Positions 1 through 10,251 of a stretch of DNA of 64,000 bases are shown one piece after another (within the stretch, counting starts at the first letter, position 1; each line of letters opens with the position of its first letter). The stretch comes from DASSUW01 sp963830725. GTDB lineage: Bacteria; Actinomycetota; Thermoleophilia; Solirubrobacterales; Solirubrobacteraceae. The DNA is taken from the NCBI GenBank assembly GCA_963830725.1, contig CAWHNO010000017.1, positions 372,001 through 436,000 on the forward strand. The letters run 5' to 3'. The position numbers and the translations under genes were made by a program. The notes beneath the pieces were generated by a model, which saw only the letters and a list, made by a program, of their open reading frames with translations, did not search any database and was not told the origin of the DNA.

Positions 1-459
1 TCAGGTCGCGCACGACCGCCGTCGACCTGCTCGCGGTCGACCGGCACGAGCGTGTTGCCGCGCGCGTCCATCCGCTCGACCGCCTCGCGCGTGTCGGCCA
101 GCGAGGCCGGCGGGTCGGGCTTGATCATGATGATCCAGCCCGCCAGCGGGCCCGGCGTCTGCGAGCGCGCGAGGTGCAGGATCTGCCCGAAGCCCTGGGT
201 GGTGATCAGGCCGACGCGCGCGCCCTTGGACTCGAGCACCGCGTTGGTGGCGACCGTGGTGCCGTGGACGACGTTGCGCAGGTCGCGCGGGCTCGATGCC
301 GGCCTCGTCGCAGATCCGCCGCACGCCGGCGAGCACGCCCTCGGACGGGTCGGTGGGGGTCGACGGCGTCTTGACCCGCCACTGGCGGTGGTCCTCGTCG
401 TCGACGAGGAACAGGTCGGTGAACGTCCCTCCGACGTCCACGCCCAGCCGATACGCCAT
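1..459 (-). CDS. Hydantoinase/oxoprolinase-type subunit, N-terminal part (partial, frameshifted)
   Basis: The gene starts at the ATG read from 459 and runs off the left edge. Its first residues (MAYRLGVDVGGTFTDLFLVD) are the typical N-terminus of the hydantoinase A / 5-oxoprolinase family, with the ATP-binding DVGGTFTD loop of the actin/Hsp70-like fold. These enzymes hydrolyse cyclic amides with ATP. Near position 290 the frame changes; the other frame continues with the family-typical HGTTVATNAVLE segment, so one indel lies there. The gene ends 33 bp from the downstream-encoded CoA-transferase. The family call is firm; the substrate is unknown. Confidence 0.75.
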   Translation of the reverse strand: MAYRLGVDVGGTFTDLFLVDDEDHRQWRVKTPSTPTDPSEGVLAGVRRICDEAGIEPARPAQRRPRHHGRHQRGARVQGRARRPDHHPGLRADPAPRALADAGPAGGLDHHDQARPAGLAGRHARGGRADGRARQHARAGRPRAGRRRSCAT

Positions 460-492
460 GTCCGCTCCTCTCTCGTCACATCACACCCGTCC

Positions 493-1684
493 TCACGCGA
501 GCTGGGCGAGCTCGCTTCGCCGTCGACCCCGAGCTCGCTCCAGCACCTCCTCCGTGTCGGCGCCCACGGTCCAGCGCGCGGCCTGCCGGATCGAGCCCGG
601 CGTCTCGCTGAGCTTCGGCACCACGCCCGGCACGGTCATCTCGCCGTGGACCTCGTCCTCGTGCTGCACGAGCAGCCCGCGCTCGCGGAAGTACGTCGTC
701 GTCGTAGACGTCCTCGGCGTCGTAGACCGGCGCGCACACCACGCCCGCCGTCGTTGACGAGCTCGTCGAGCTCGGCCGCCGTGTGCGCGGCCCGCGAACT
801 CGCCGATGATCACTCGTCGAGCAGGTCCTCGTTCTCGCCGCGCGCGTGGTGGGTGGCGAAGCGCTCGTCGTCGCCGAGCTCCGGCCGGCCCATGAGCGCC
901 GCCAGGCGCCGCCACAGCGTGTCGTGGTTGGCGGCGATCACGACCCACTTGCCGTCCTTGCTGAGGTAGACGTTCGACGGCGCGATGCGCGGCAGCCGCG
1001 GGCCGGTCGGCTCGCGCACGAAGCCGGTCTTCTCGTACTCGACGACGGTCGACTCGAGCATCGCGAAGCAGGCGTCGGTGATCGAGGCGTCGACCACCTG
1101 GCCCTCCGCCCCGCGCGCATCGCGCGCGTAGAGCGCGAGCAGGATGCCCTGGAACGCGGACTGCGCGGCGAGCGTGTCGCCGAGGCTGATGCCGCTGCGC
1201 GGCGGCGCCTGGTCCGGGTAGCCGTTGATGTGCCGCAGGCCGGCGATCGCCTCGCCGGCGCGAGGCGAAGCCCGGCCGGTCGCGGTAGCGGCCGGTCTGG
1301 CCGTAGCCGGACACGCGCGCGTAGATGGCGCGCGGGTTGCGCCGCGTGCACGTCCTCGGGCCCGAGCCCCCACTTCTCCATCGTCCCCGGGCGGAAGTTC
1401 TCGACCACGACGTCGGCGGTCGCGGCGAGCTCGGCGGCGAGCGCTGGCCCGCGCTCCGTGCGCAGGTTGAGCGTGACCGAGCGCTTGTTGCGGGCCAGCA
1501 TCGACCACCACAGCGAGTGGTCGTTGTGGCGCAGGCGGCCCCAGTCGCGCATCGGGTCGCCGTCGGGCGGCGCCTCGACCTTGACCACGTCGGCGCCGAA
1601 GTCGCCGAGCAGCGTGCCGACGTAGGGCCCGGCGAGCAGCTGCCCGAACTCGACGACGCGCAGCCCGGCGAGCGGCTCAGCCAT
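493..1684 (-). CDS. CaiB/BaiF-type family III CoA-transferase (several frameshifts)
   Basis: The start ATG at 1684 gives PLAGLRVVEFGQLLAGPYVG, the standard CaiB/BaiF N-terminus, followed by the GADVVKVE motif. The reading frame then changes near 1335, 1262, 812 and 760. Joined across these points the protein runs to about 395 residues, normal for the family, and ends at 493. A candidate catalytic Asp lies in GISLGDTLAAQ. Family III transferases move CoA between organic acids. The ATG overlaps the TGA of the GntR gene, so the two are probably co-transcribed. Four or more indels within 1.2 kb could mean real decay or poor sequence. Confidence 0.75.
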
Positions 1685-2321
1685 GGATCACCCGCCACAG
1701 GAAGTCGCGCGCGCCGAGGATGTGCATGCGCATCACCGCCTCGGCCAGCTCGGGCTGCTTGGCGTCGCAGCGCCGAGACCAGCTCGCGGTGGCAGAACAG
1801 CGACTGCGCGCGCTGCTCGTCGTTGGCCCAGAACGCCGTCTGGAACTCGCGCGGGATGCCGGCCACGGCGCGCATCGCCGAGGTCAGCCGCGGCGAGCCG
1901 GCGGCCTCGACGACGATCCGGTGGAACTCCTCGTTGTAGACGATCTGGTCGGCGGCCTTCGCGGCGCGCCGCTCCGCCTTGTCGCACAGCGCGCGCATGC
2001 GGTCGAGCTGGTCGCTGTCGATCCGGGTCGCCGCGCGCGCGGCGGCATGCGGCTCGATCAGCGCGCGGACCTCGTAGAGGTCGAGCAGGTCGCCGCGATC
2101 GAACGAGCGCACGACCGCGCCGCGGTGGGGCTCGACCGTCGACGAGGCCCTCGCGCTCGAGCATCAGCAGCGCCTCGCGGATCGGCGTGCGGCTGGTGCC
2201 GAACCGCTCGCGCGAGCGCCTCCGCCCGCAGCCGCGCGCCCGGTGCGACCTCGCCCTCGAGGATCGCCGCCCGGAGCGCGTCGTGGACCCTGATCGCGCT
2301 CGTGGGTGCTTCGGCGGGCAC
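1677..2321 (-). CDS. GntR-family regulator, FadR/FCD type (frameshifted)
   Basis: The GTG start at 2321 leads into a winged-helix N-terminus (HDALRAAILEGEVAPGARL), then a C-terminal FCD ligand domain (LYEVRALIEPHAAARAA; FHRIVVEAAGSPRL). Frames change near 2213, 2140 and 1765; joined, the protein is about 214 residues, the usual FadR-subfamily length. The stop overlaps the CoA-transferase start, which suggests it controls that gene and perhaps the hydantoinase-type gene beyond. Two near-identical palindromes directly upstream are its probable operators. The effector is unknown. Confidence 0.72.
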
Positions 2322-2322
2322 C

Positions 2323-2386
2323 TTGCATACAAAACCCCGCGATCGGTCGTGCTGTCAACCCATTCGACGTCCGAATTGCATGCAAT
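2323..2386. promoter_or_regulatory. Twin GntR-type operator palindromes
   Basis: TTGCATACAA (2323-2332) lies 1 bp upstream of the GntR start codon. The perfect 12-bp palindrome ATTGCATGCAAT (2375-2386) lies about 50 bp further upstream. The shared TTGCATrCAA core is what a dimeric GntR repressor beside its own gene would bind. The repeats are seen directly; the binding is inferred. Confidence 0.5.
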
Positions 2387-2444
2387 CGCCGAACGTCAAC
2401 TGCGGCATTCAGGGGTGCGGGATCGGACGGGCCGGTGCTCGATC

Positions 2445-2531
2445 GGCGCCTTGACCGGACGATACCGGTCAAAGCGCCATACGCTGCAGCGCTTGGCGCT
2501 TTGACGGCGGTATATCGCCGGTAAAGGCGCC
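2445..2531. repeat. Pair of related long imperfect palindromes
   Basis: Two consecutive hairpins occur: 2445-2478 (arms GGCGCCTTGACCGG and CCGGTCAAAGCGCC, 6-nt loop) and 2495-2531 (arms starting GGCGCTTTGAC and ending GTAAAGGCGCC). Their arms resemble each other. They sit between the GntR gene and the stop of the proline-rich protein, within a 270-bp non-coding stretch. They could be a transcription terminator/REP-like unit or regulator sites. Confidence 0.45.
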
Positions 2532-2593
2532 ATGGACCGCCGACGCGGCCGGTCCCTCACGCACCCTACCCAGCCGCAGTTGACGTTCGCGCC

Positions 2594-3580
2594 CTAACCG
2601 GCGCGCGAGGCGCTGCCGCCCGGGAGGCGGTCGCGGAGCGCCGGCGTGGCGAAGCCGGCGAGCGCGGCGAGCAGCATCAGGCCGACGGCGACCCACAGGC
2701 TCGTGCCCTCGGGCGACTCGCGCGGACCGCCGAGGGCGGGCGGCGGCGGCGTGGCCGTCTCGCCGCGCACGTCGCCTGAGCCGCCGTTCGGCGTCGAATC
2801 GTCGCCGCCGCCGGCCGGAGTGCCTCCTCCGAGCGACTCGTCGCCCGGCGCGTCCCCGCCGCCGGAGGTGCCCGCCAGGCTGCCCGTCCGCAGCACGGGA
2901 GCGGCGCCGCCCAAGGCCACGCCACCGCACGCATCCGCGCGGTCGAGCGCACGCGCCCGGCGCAGGCCGCTGCGCTCGATCCGGCGCACGCGCTGGACGC
3001 GGATGTCGAGCACGCGCGCCACGCCCTGACGCGTCCGCGGGGACGCCGAGCCGACGCCCGCACGCAGCTCGAGCACGCGCTGCTGGACGCCCGACAGCTC
3101 GTCGAGGCAGCCGCTCAGGCGCGCCACCGGAGCGCCGCAGCCGGCGCTCGACCGCCTTGCGAGTCGTCGCGCGGGGGCGAGCGTCGCGAGGGGCGGCGGA
3201 TCCGTCGCCACCGCTCGCCGGCGCTGCACCGCCACCGCCGGCTGAGGAACCGCCGGCGGGGCCACCACGCAGCGGGGCCGCGCGCCGCCGCCGCTGCCAC
3301 TGGGCGCGGGTGCCGCACCACCACCACCGCCGCCGCCTCCGCTCCCGCCGCCTCCAGGTGCGGGCGGGAGGGGCAGATCCGGGACCTCAGGGACAGGCAC
3401 CGGGATGGGCGGCAGGTCGGGGAGGTCGGGCACCGGAACCGGGACCGGAGGCGGGTCGGGTACCCCGGGCACCGGCGGCAGTTCGGGCAGGTCAGGCACC
3501 GAGGGGATCTGCGCTTCCGCCGCGGCGGGAAGTGCCACCGCGAGGGCCAGCACCGTCATGAGCGTCCGAGCTTTGAGCAT
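2594..3580 (-). CDS. Secreted proline-rich protein with C-terminal membrane anchor
   Basis: No family is recognised. The start at 3580 gives a clear signal peptide (MLKARTLMTVLALAVALPAA, AEA cleavage). A proline-rich tract of repeated PDLP/PVPVPVPD units follows (about residues 25-75), then a glycine-rich linker, a cysteine-containing central region, a second Gly/Ser/Thr-rich linker and one C-terminal transmembrane helix (LWVAVGLMLLAALAGF) with a basic tail. This layout fits a wall-spanning surface protein of an actinobacterium. A longer start at 3682 is possible but would lose the signal peptide position. It lies alone between two palindromes and argD. Confidence 0.65.
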   Translation of the reverse strand: MLKARTLMTVLALAVALPAAAEAQIPSVPDLPELPPVPGVPDPPPVPVPVPDLPDLPPIPVPVPEVPDLPLPPAPGGGGSGGGGGGGGAAPAPSGSGGGARPRCVVAPPAVPQPAVAVQRRRAVATDPPPLATLAPARRLARRSSAGCGAPVARLSGCLDELSGVQQRVLELRAGVGSASPRTRQGVARVLDIRVQRVRRIERSGLRRARALDRADACGGVALGGAAPVLRTGSLAGTSGGGDAPGDESLGGGTPAGGGDDSTPNGGSGDVRGETATPPPPALGGPRESPEGTSLWVAVGLMLLAALAGFATPALRDRLPGGSASRAG

Positions 3581-3644
3581 CCTTTCCCACTGCACCGGAT
3601 ACCGGGATACCGGGCATTCGAAACCCGCAGGGGCGGAAAGAGAC

Positions 3645-4770
3645 TCAGCCGAGGAGCGTGGCGACGCGCCGCAGCGCGTCATCGATCTGCGCCGCCTCCA
3701 CCACCAGCGGCGGCAGGAAGCGCAGCGTGCGCGGGCCGGTGGCGTTGACCACCAGCCGCTGCTCCAGCAGCGCGCGGCGCGCGAGCTCGGGCGCGTCCGC
3801 CTCGACGTCGATCGCCGCCATCAGCCCGCGGGCGCGCACCTCGACCACGCGCGGGAGCTCGTGCAGTCCGTGCTCCAGGCGCTCGCCGAGCTCGCGGACG
3901 CGCGCGAGCAGCGCCTCGTCGTCGATCACGTCGAGCGCCGCGTTGGCCGCCGAGCACGCGAGCGGGCCGCCGGCGAAGGTCGAGCCGTGGTCGCCGGGCG
4001 CGAGGACGCCGGCCAGCCGCGGGCCGATAACCAGCGCGCCGATCGGGAACCCGCCGCCGAGCCCCTTGGCGAGGGTCATGGCGTCGGGGACCACTCCCGA
4101 CTGCTCATAGGCCCACAGCGTGCCGGTGCGGCCCATGCCGGTCTGCACCTCGTCGAACACCAGCGCCGCGCCCGCCGCGTCGCACGCCTCGCGCGCCGCC
4201 CGCAGCAGCTCGTCGGGCATCGGATAGACCCCGCTCTCACCGATCACGGGCTCGATCAACACCGCCGCCGTGTTCTCGCCGACCGCCGCGCGCACGGCGT
4301 CCGGCTCGGGCGCGATCGCCCGGAAGCCCGGCACCAGCGGCGCGAAGGGCGCCTGCTTGGACTCCTGCGGCGTCGCCGACAGGGCGCCGTACGTCCGCCC
4401 ATGGAAGGCGCCGTGGAACGACGAGGATCTCGCCGCGCGGCCGCGCCTTCCTCACGAGCTTCAGCGCCGCCTCGTTGGCCTCCGCGCCCGAGTTGCAGAA
4501 GAACACCGCCTCCCCGAACGACCGCGCGCACAGCCGCTCGGCCAGGCGCACCATCGGCGCGTTCCAGTACAGGTTCGAGACGTGCATCAGCCGCCCCGCC
4601 TGCTCCTGGATCGCCGCCACCACGTGCGGATGGCAGTGCCCGGTGTTGCAGACCGCGACGCCGGACAGGAAGTCGAGGTACTCGACGCCCTCGGAGTCGA
4701 CGAGCACGCAGCCCGAGCCGGACGCGAACTCGACGGGGAAGCGGGCGTAGGTGTTGGCCAGCGCGCTCAA
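3645..4770 (-). CDS. argD: Acetylornithine aminotransferase (frameshifted)
   Basis: PLP-dependent class III aminotransferase of arginine synthesis: N-acetylglutamate semialdehyde plus glutamate to N-acetylornithine plus 2-oxoglutarate. A TTG start at 4770 overlaps the argB stop by 4 nt. Visible motifs are FLSGVAVCNTGHCHP, the NSGAEANEAALK phosphate-binding segment, VFDEVQTGMGRTG and the PLP-lysine region MTLAKGLGGGFPIGA. One base appears to be missing near 4419, where EILVV should run into FHGAFHGRTYG in the other frame. Restored, the length is about 375 residues, normal for ArgD. It is the last gene of the arg run. Confidence 0.92.
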
Positions 4771-5615
4771 GTGGCGGGCCTGATCTTGGTGCCCAGGCCG
4801 GCGTCGGTGAACAGCTCGAGCAGGACCGAGTGCGGCACCCGGCCGTCGACGATGTGCGCGTAGCTGACGCCGCCGTGGATGGCGTCCAGGCACGCCTGCA
4901 GCTTCGGCCGCATCCCGCCGCCCACCACGTCGAGCGCGGCCTCGACCTCGTCGGCGCCGGTCTCGGAGACCACCGACGACGGGTCGCCCGGATCGCGCAG
5001 CCAGCCCGGCACATCGGTGAGGAACATCAGCTTGTAGGCGCCGAGCGCGCGAGCGACCGCGGCGGCGGCCTCGTCGGCGTTGACGTTGTGCGAGCGGCCG
5101 GAGCGGTCGGCGCCGATCGAGGCGATCACCGGGATGTAGTCCTCGGCGATGTGCTCGATCACGCCGATGTTGACCTTCTCGATCCGGCCGACGTAGCCGA
5201 TGTCCTCGCCGCCCGGCCCCTCCATCGTGTCGACGCGGAACAGCAGCCCGTCGTCGCCGCACAGCCCCACCGCCGGCTGCCCGTGGCGGTTGATGCGCAG
5301 CACGATGTCCTTGTTGACCTTGCCGACGAGCACCATCTTGGCCACCTCGACGGTCGCCTCGTCGCTCACCCGCAGGCCGCCGACGAACTCCACCGGCAGG
5401 TCGAGCCGCTCCATGTAGGCCGTGATCTCCGGCCCGCCGCCGTGCACGACGATCGGGTTCATGCCGACGTACTTGAGGAGCACGACGTCGCGCGCGAAGT
5501 CCTCGCGCAGCGCCGGGTCGTTCATCGCCGCGCCGCCGTACTTGATCACGACCGTGCGGCCGTGGAACTCGCGGATGTACGGAAGCGCCTCGAGCAGCGT
5601 GCCGACGTCGCGCAT
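4767..5615 (-). CDS. argB: Acetylglutamate kinase
   Basis: Amino-acid kinase fold of 282 residues that phosphorylates N-acetylglutamate with ATP, the second step of arginine synthesis. Motifs: VVIKYGGAAMND and VVHGGGPEI near the N-terminus, NVNADEAAAAVARALGA (substrate and nucleotide binding) and VGGGMRPKLQACL near the C-terminus. The ATG at 5615 overlaps the argJ stop by one base (TGATG). This enzyme is usually the arginine-feedback point; whether this one is sensitive cannot be read here. The frame is intact. Confidence 0.96.
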   Translation of the reverse strand: MRDVGTLLEALPYIREFHGRTVVIKYGGAAMNDPALREDFARDVVLLKYVGMNPIVVHGGGPEITAYMERLDLPVEFVGGLRVSDEATVEVAKMVLVGKVNKDIVLRINRHGQPAVGLCGDDGLLFRVDTMEGPGGEDIGYVGRIEKVNIGVIEHIAEDYIPVIASIGADRSGRSHNVNADEAAAAVARALGAYKLMFLTDVPGWLRDPGDPSSVVSETGADEVEAALDVVGGGMRPKLQACLDAIHGGVSYAHIVDGRVPHSVLLELFTDAGLGTKIRPAT

Positions 5616-6853
5616 CACGTCGTGTACTCCGCGTTGATCGTCACGTACTCGTGCGAGAGGTCGGAGAAGAACACCTCGGCCTCGGCGCCCTCGCCGGGCA
5701 GGCCGACCACGTACTCGACCTCCTCGCCCGCCACGGCCCCGGCGAGCGCCGCCTCGTCGAACGGCATCGCGGCGCCGGCCCGGCACACCTGGACGTCCTC
5801 GATCCAGATGTCGAGCGGCAGCGGCGCCGTGTCGTGCAGGGCGGCGCCGACCGCCTGCGCGATCCGGCCCCAGTTGGGGTCGCCGCCGTGCAGCGCGGCC
5901 TTCACCAGCGGCGAATCGGCGACCGCGCGGGCCGCGCGCACCACGCTCTCCGCGTGCCCGCCGTGGACCAGCACGCGCCCGACGCGCGCCGCGCCCTCGC
6001 CGTCGCGCGCGATCTGCAGCGCGATCCGGCGCAGCAGGTAGTCGAGCGCCTCGCCGAAGCGCAGCTCGTCCTCGGACTCGGGCTCGATGCTCACGCCGCT
6101 GGCGCCCGAGGCCATCAGGATCGCCGTGTCGTTGGTCGAGAGCTGCCCGTCGACCGAGATGCGGTCGAACGAGCGCTTCACGCAGACGCCGAGCAGCAGG
6201 TCGGCGGTCTCCGCCGGCAATGCGGCATCGGTCTCGACGAAGCACAGCATCGTCGCGAAGGCCGGCGAGATCATCCCCGCGCCCTTGGCCTGGGCGCACA
6301 GCCGCACGGTGCCCGAGGGCAGCGCCACCTGGAGCGCGGCGTTCTTGGGGAACGCGTCGGTGGTCCGGATCGCGTCGCCGAAGGCAGCGTCCCCGTCGCC
6401 GGCCAGCTCGCGCCGCGCGTCGGCGATGCCACGGATGATCTTGTCGGTGTCGAGCGGCACGCCGATCACGCCCGTCGAGGCGACGGCCACGCGGTCCTCG
6501 AGCACGCCGGCGGCCATCGCGCCGGCGCCCTGCATGCGCGCCGCGTCCTCGAGGCCGCGGCGGCCGGTGGCGGCGTTCGCGTTGCCGGAGTTGGCGACCA
6601 CGGCGCGGATGCCGTTGAGCCGGCACCGCTCCTGGGTGAGCAGGACGGGCGCGGCGAGCACGCCGGAGCGCGTGAAGCGGGCGGCGCTCACGGTGTCGGC
6701 CGCGTCGCTGACCAGCAGGCCGAGATCCGGGGCGCCCGAGGGCTTGAGCCCGCAGGCGACGCCCGCGGCGCGGAAGCCGCCCGGCAGGCCGCCGGGCAGC
6801 TCGGTCACGTGATCGGGCGCCTCGGCCCAGCGCGAGGTGAAGGTCACGGTCAC
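5615..6853 (-). CDS. argJ: Bifunctional ornithine acetyltransferase / N-acetylglutamate synthase
   Basis: The protein of 412 residues carries the ArgJ hallmarks: autocleavage site MASGASGVSI-type residues around KRSFDRISVDGQLSTNDT, and KAALHGGDPNWGRIA downstream. ArgJ recycles the acetyl group from N-acetylornithine to glutamate, so the pathway here is the cyclic one. A GTG start at 6853 overlaps the argC stop by 4 nt. The nucleophile Thr of a KGAGMISP-type motif (AKGAGMISPAFATMLCF) is in place for self-cleavage into two chains. The frame is intact. Confidence 0.95.
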   Translation of the reverse strand: MTVTFTSRWAEAPDHVTELPGGLPGGFRAAGVACGLKPSGAPDLGLLVSDAADTVSAARFTRSGVLAAPVLLTQERCRLNGIRAVVANSGNANAATGRRGLEDAARMQGAGAMAAGVLEDRVAVASTGVIGVPLDTDKIIRGIADARRELAGDGDAAFGDAIRTTDAFPKNAALQVALPSGTVRLCAQAKGAGMISPAFATMLCFVETDAALPAETADLLLGVCVKRSFDRISVDGQLSTNDTAILMASGASGVSIEPESEDELRFGEALDYLLRRIALQIARDGEGAARVGRVLVHGGHAESVVRAARAVADSPLVKAALHGGDPNWGRIAQAVGAALHDTAPLPLDIWIEDVQVCRAGAAMPFDEAALAGAVAGEEVEYVVGLPGEGAEAEVFFSDLSHEYVTINAEYTT

Positions 6854-7824
6854 AGGCCCTCGCTCTCGTCGCGGCCGAACATCAGATTCAGGTTCTGGAC
6901 CGCCTGCGACGACGTGCCCTTCCACAGGTTGTCGATCGTCGCGAAGACGATGATGCGGCCGGTCCGCTCGTCGGAGTGCAGGGAGATGCGGCAGAAGTTC
7001 GTCTCGCGCACCTCCTGCATGCCGGGCGGGCCCTCCACCACCTCGACCCACGGCTCGCCGTCGTACACGCCGTACAACGTCCGGACATCCTCCTCGCGCG
7101 TGGGGGTGACGTAGCACGACACCAGCTCGCCATGGGCGATCGGTACGAGGTGCGGCGTGAAGGTCACCCGCACGCCGTTGCCCAGCTCCTGCTCGATCTC
7201 GGGCGTGTGGCGGTGACGCCCGACCTTGTAGGGCGTGACCGTCTCGTCCACGCTGACGAAGTGCTTGTCGTGCGTCGGCTCGCGGCCGGCGCCGCTGACG
7301 CCCGACTTGGCGTCGATCACCACGTCGCCCAGCAGCCCGGCACGCGCGAGCGGCGCCAGCGCGAGGATCGCCGCGGTCGGGTAGCAGCCGGGGTTCGCCA
7401 CCAGGTCCGCGCCTGCGATCTCGTCGCGGTGCAGCTCGGGCAGCCCATAGACGGCCTCGCCGACCAGCGACGGCGCCGGATGCGCGCCGTACCAGTCCTC
7501 GTACACGCCGATCTCGTGCAGCCGGAAGTCGGCCGACAGGTCGACGACCCGCACGCCGCGCTCGCGCAGCTCGGCCACCACGGGCGCGGCGGCGCCGTGC
7601 GGGTAGGCGACCACCGCCGCGTCGACCTGCGCGTGACGCTCCGGGTCGTACTCCTCGAGCTCCAGCGGGACGCGCGAGCGCGGGTGCACGGCGTCGAGCG
7701 GCACGCCGGCGTCCGAGCGCGCGGTCACGTGGGCGAGCTCGAAGTGCGGATGCCGGTGCAGCAGCGCGCTGGCCACCGCGCCCGCGTAGCCCGCCGCGCC
7801 CAATACCGCGATGCGCTCACCCAC
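6850..7824 (-). CDS. argC: N-acetyl-gamma-glutamyl-phosphate reductase
   Basis: NADPH-dependent reductase of 324 residues (third step of arginine synthesis). It shows the Rossmann loop GAAGYAGAVA at the N-terminus, the catalytic cysteine in VANPGCYPTAAILAL, and the PHLVPIAHGEL and RHRHTPEIEQEL segments of the type 1 enzyme. The start overlaps the end of pheT by 8 nt and the stop overlaps argJ, so the arg genes follow directly from the tRNA-synthetase genes on one probable transcript. Confidence 0.95.
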   Translation of the reverse strand: MGERIAVLGAAGYAGAVASALLHRHPHFELAHVTARSDAGVPLDAVHPRSRVPLELEEYDPERHAQVDAAVVAYPHGAAAPVVAELRERGVRVVDLSADFRLHEIGVYEDWYGAHPAPSLVGEAVYGLPELHRDEIAGADLVANPGCYPTAAILALAPLARAGLLGDVVIDAKSGVSGAGREPTHDKHFVSVDETVTPYKVGRHRHTPEIEQELGNGVRVTFTPHLVPIAHGELVSCYVTPTREEDVRTLYGVYDGEPWVEVVEGPPGMQEVRETNFCRISLHSDERTGRIIVFATIDNLWKGTSSQAVQNLNLMFGRDESEGL

Positions 7825-10251
7825 GCGGCTCGCCCCCGAGCCGCTCGGCCACGGCGGCGTCGATCTTCGCGCGCCGCTGCGCGACCTCCTCGTCGGTCAG
7901 CGTGCGGTCGTCGGCGCGGAACTGGAGCCGTACGGCGAGCGAGACGCGATCACCGGCCGGGTAGACGTCGAAGATCTCGGCCGCCCGCAGCAGCGGGCCG
8001 CCCGCGTCGCGCACGGCGGCGAGCACGTCGGCGGCCGGGACGTCGGGCGCGAACCACCAGGCGCGATCCTGCAGCACGGCCGGGAACGAGGTGAGGTCCT
8101 CGTAGCGCGGCACGTACAGGGCCGCCGCCTCGACGAGCCCGAGGTCGAGCTCGAAGCCTGCGCCGCCGTCGAGGTCCCACGCGCGCGCCACGGCCGGGTG
8201 GATCTCGCCGAGCCAGCCCGCGGGCTCGCCGTCGACCAGCACTCGGGCGGCGCGGCCGGGATGCAGGAACGGCTCTCCGCCGCGCTCGACGCTCCAGTCC
8301 ACGCGCAGCGTGTCGAGCAGCGCCGCCAGCACCGCCTTGGCGGCGTAGAAGTCGGCCTGCGGCGGCTCGTGCTCGCGCCACGACGGCGGCCGCACGGCGC
8401 CGGCCAGCAGCGCGCCGACGTGCGGGCGCTCCTCCGGCAGCGGCTCGCTGCGCCGCTCGGCCACGGTGGGCTCGCCGCCGCGCGGCCGGTCGAGGAAGAC
8501 GACGCCGATCTCGAACAGGCGGACGTCGTGCATCCCGCGCGAGCGGTTGCGCCGCGCGACGTCGAGCAGCGAGCCGAGCAGCGTCGTGCGCATGACCGAC
8601 ATGTCCTCGGACATCGGGTTGCGCAGCGCGACGGCGGCGTGGCGCGGGTCGTCGGCCGGGATCCGTAGTCGGTCGACGAGGTCGGGCGCGGCGAACACCC
8701 AGCCCAGCACCTCGGACAGGCCGGCGCCCGCCAGCGCGTCCTCGGCGCGGCGGCGCAGCCGCTGCTCGGGCGCGAGCACACCGGTGGCGCCGCGCCGCGA
8801 GGGCAGGGTGTAGGGCAGCTTGTCGAGCCCCCACAGACGCGCGACCTCCTCGACGAGGTCGATCTCGCGCGTGACGTCGCCGCGCCGGAAGGCGGGCACG
8901 CTGACATCGAGCCCGTCGGACACCTCGGCGACCGTGAACTCGAGCCGGCGGAGGATCTCGGCGGCCTCGTCGCGCGGGATCGCGGTGCCGAGCACGCGCT
9001 CGGTGCGCTCGTCGCGCAGGCGGATCGTCTGCGGCGCCGGGCCCGGGCCGCCGACGTCGACCGTGCCGCCGACCAGCCGCGCTCCGCACAGCTCGGTCAT
9101 CAGGATCGCGGCCAGCACCTGGCCGTCCATCGCCTGCTCGGGCTGGAGCTGCTTCTCGAACCGCGTCGACGCCTCCGAGCGCAGCGCGAGCCGTGTGGAG
9201 CTGCGCTGGATGTTGGGGCCGTTCCAGGTGGCCGCCTCCATCAGGACTCGGGTCGTCGTGTCGCGCACCTCGGAGCGCTCGCCGCCCATGATCCCGGCGA
9301 TCGACGTCGGACCGTCGTCGTCGCAGATGATCACCATGTCCGAATCGAAGGTGCGCGCGACGTCGTCGAGCGTGGTCATCGTCTCGCCGTCGAGCGCGCG
9401 GCGGACCACGAGCCGGCCGCCGCTGACGAGGTCGTGGTCGAAGGCGTGCATCGGCTGACCGGTGGCCAGCATCACGAAGTTCGTGATGTCGACGACGTTG
9501 CTGATCGGCCGCATGCCCGCCGCGGTCAGCCGCGCCTTCAGCCACTCGGGCGACGGCCCGATCGTCACGTCCTCGTACAGCCGCGCGGTGAAGCGCGGGC
9601 ACAGGTCGGCGTCCTGGACCTCGATGCTCACGCCGGGCACCTCGCCGGTGATGTCGCCCGCCGATCGTTGTGCCACGGCGGCCGGGTGAGCGGCGCGCCG
9701 GTGGCCGCGTGGACCTCGCGCGCGACGCCGTAGATGCTCAGGCAGTCGGGCCGGTTGGGCGTGATCTCGAGCTCGAGCACCTCGGTGGCGATCGGCAGGA
9801 CCTCGGCCAGCGGCGTGCCCGGCGCGAGCTCGGGGTCGAGCACCATGATCCCGTCGTGGTCGGGGCCGATGGCGACCTCGTCCTCGGCCAGGATCATGCC
9901 CGCCGACTCGACGCCGCGCAGCTTGGCGCGCTTCAACCGCGTACCGTCGGGCATCACCGCGCCGGGCTCCGCGACCGCCACGATCTGCCCGGCGGCGACG
10001 TTCGGCGCGCCGCAGACGATCGTGCGCTCGTCGCCCGTGCCGACGTCGACCGTGCAGACGGTCAGCCGGTCGGCGTCCGGATGCTGCTCGGCGCTCAGCA
10101 CGCGGCCGACGAGGAAGTGCTCGAGCGCGTCGACGCCGTGCGCGTGCACCGCCTCGACCTTCGTGCCGGTCATCGTGAGCTGGTGCTCGAGCTCCGCGAG
10201 CGGCACGCCCGGGTCGCAGTAGTCGCGCATCCACAAGAGCGGGACCCTCAT
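7817..10251 (-). CDS. pheT: Phenylalanyl-tRNA synthetase beta subunit (one frameshift)
   Basis: Large subunit of the alpha2-beta2 enzyme that charges tRNA-Phe. From the ATG at 10251 the N-terminal tRNA-binding (EMAP-like) domain is clear (HPDADRLTVCTVDVGTG), followed by B3/B4 (NVVDITNFVMLATGQPMHAFD), B5 and the C-terminal anticodon-binding FDX-ACB domain (SFPAVLQDRAWWF). The frame changes near 9670 between PWHND and AGDITGEVPG. Joined, the length is about 811 residues, typical for PheT. Because the gene is essential, the indel is most likely a sequence error. It overlaps pheS by 4 nt and argC by 8 nt. Confidence 0.95.

Noticed and set aside
3405..6041. Very long open frame on the plus strand opposite the arg genes
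   Set aside because: Shadow of GC-rich coding on the minus strand; low-complexity Arg/Ala/Gly composition and no family features.
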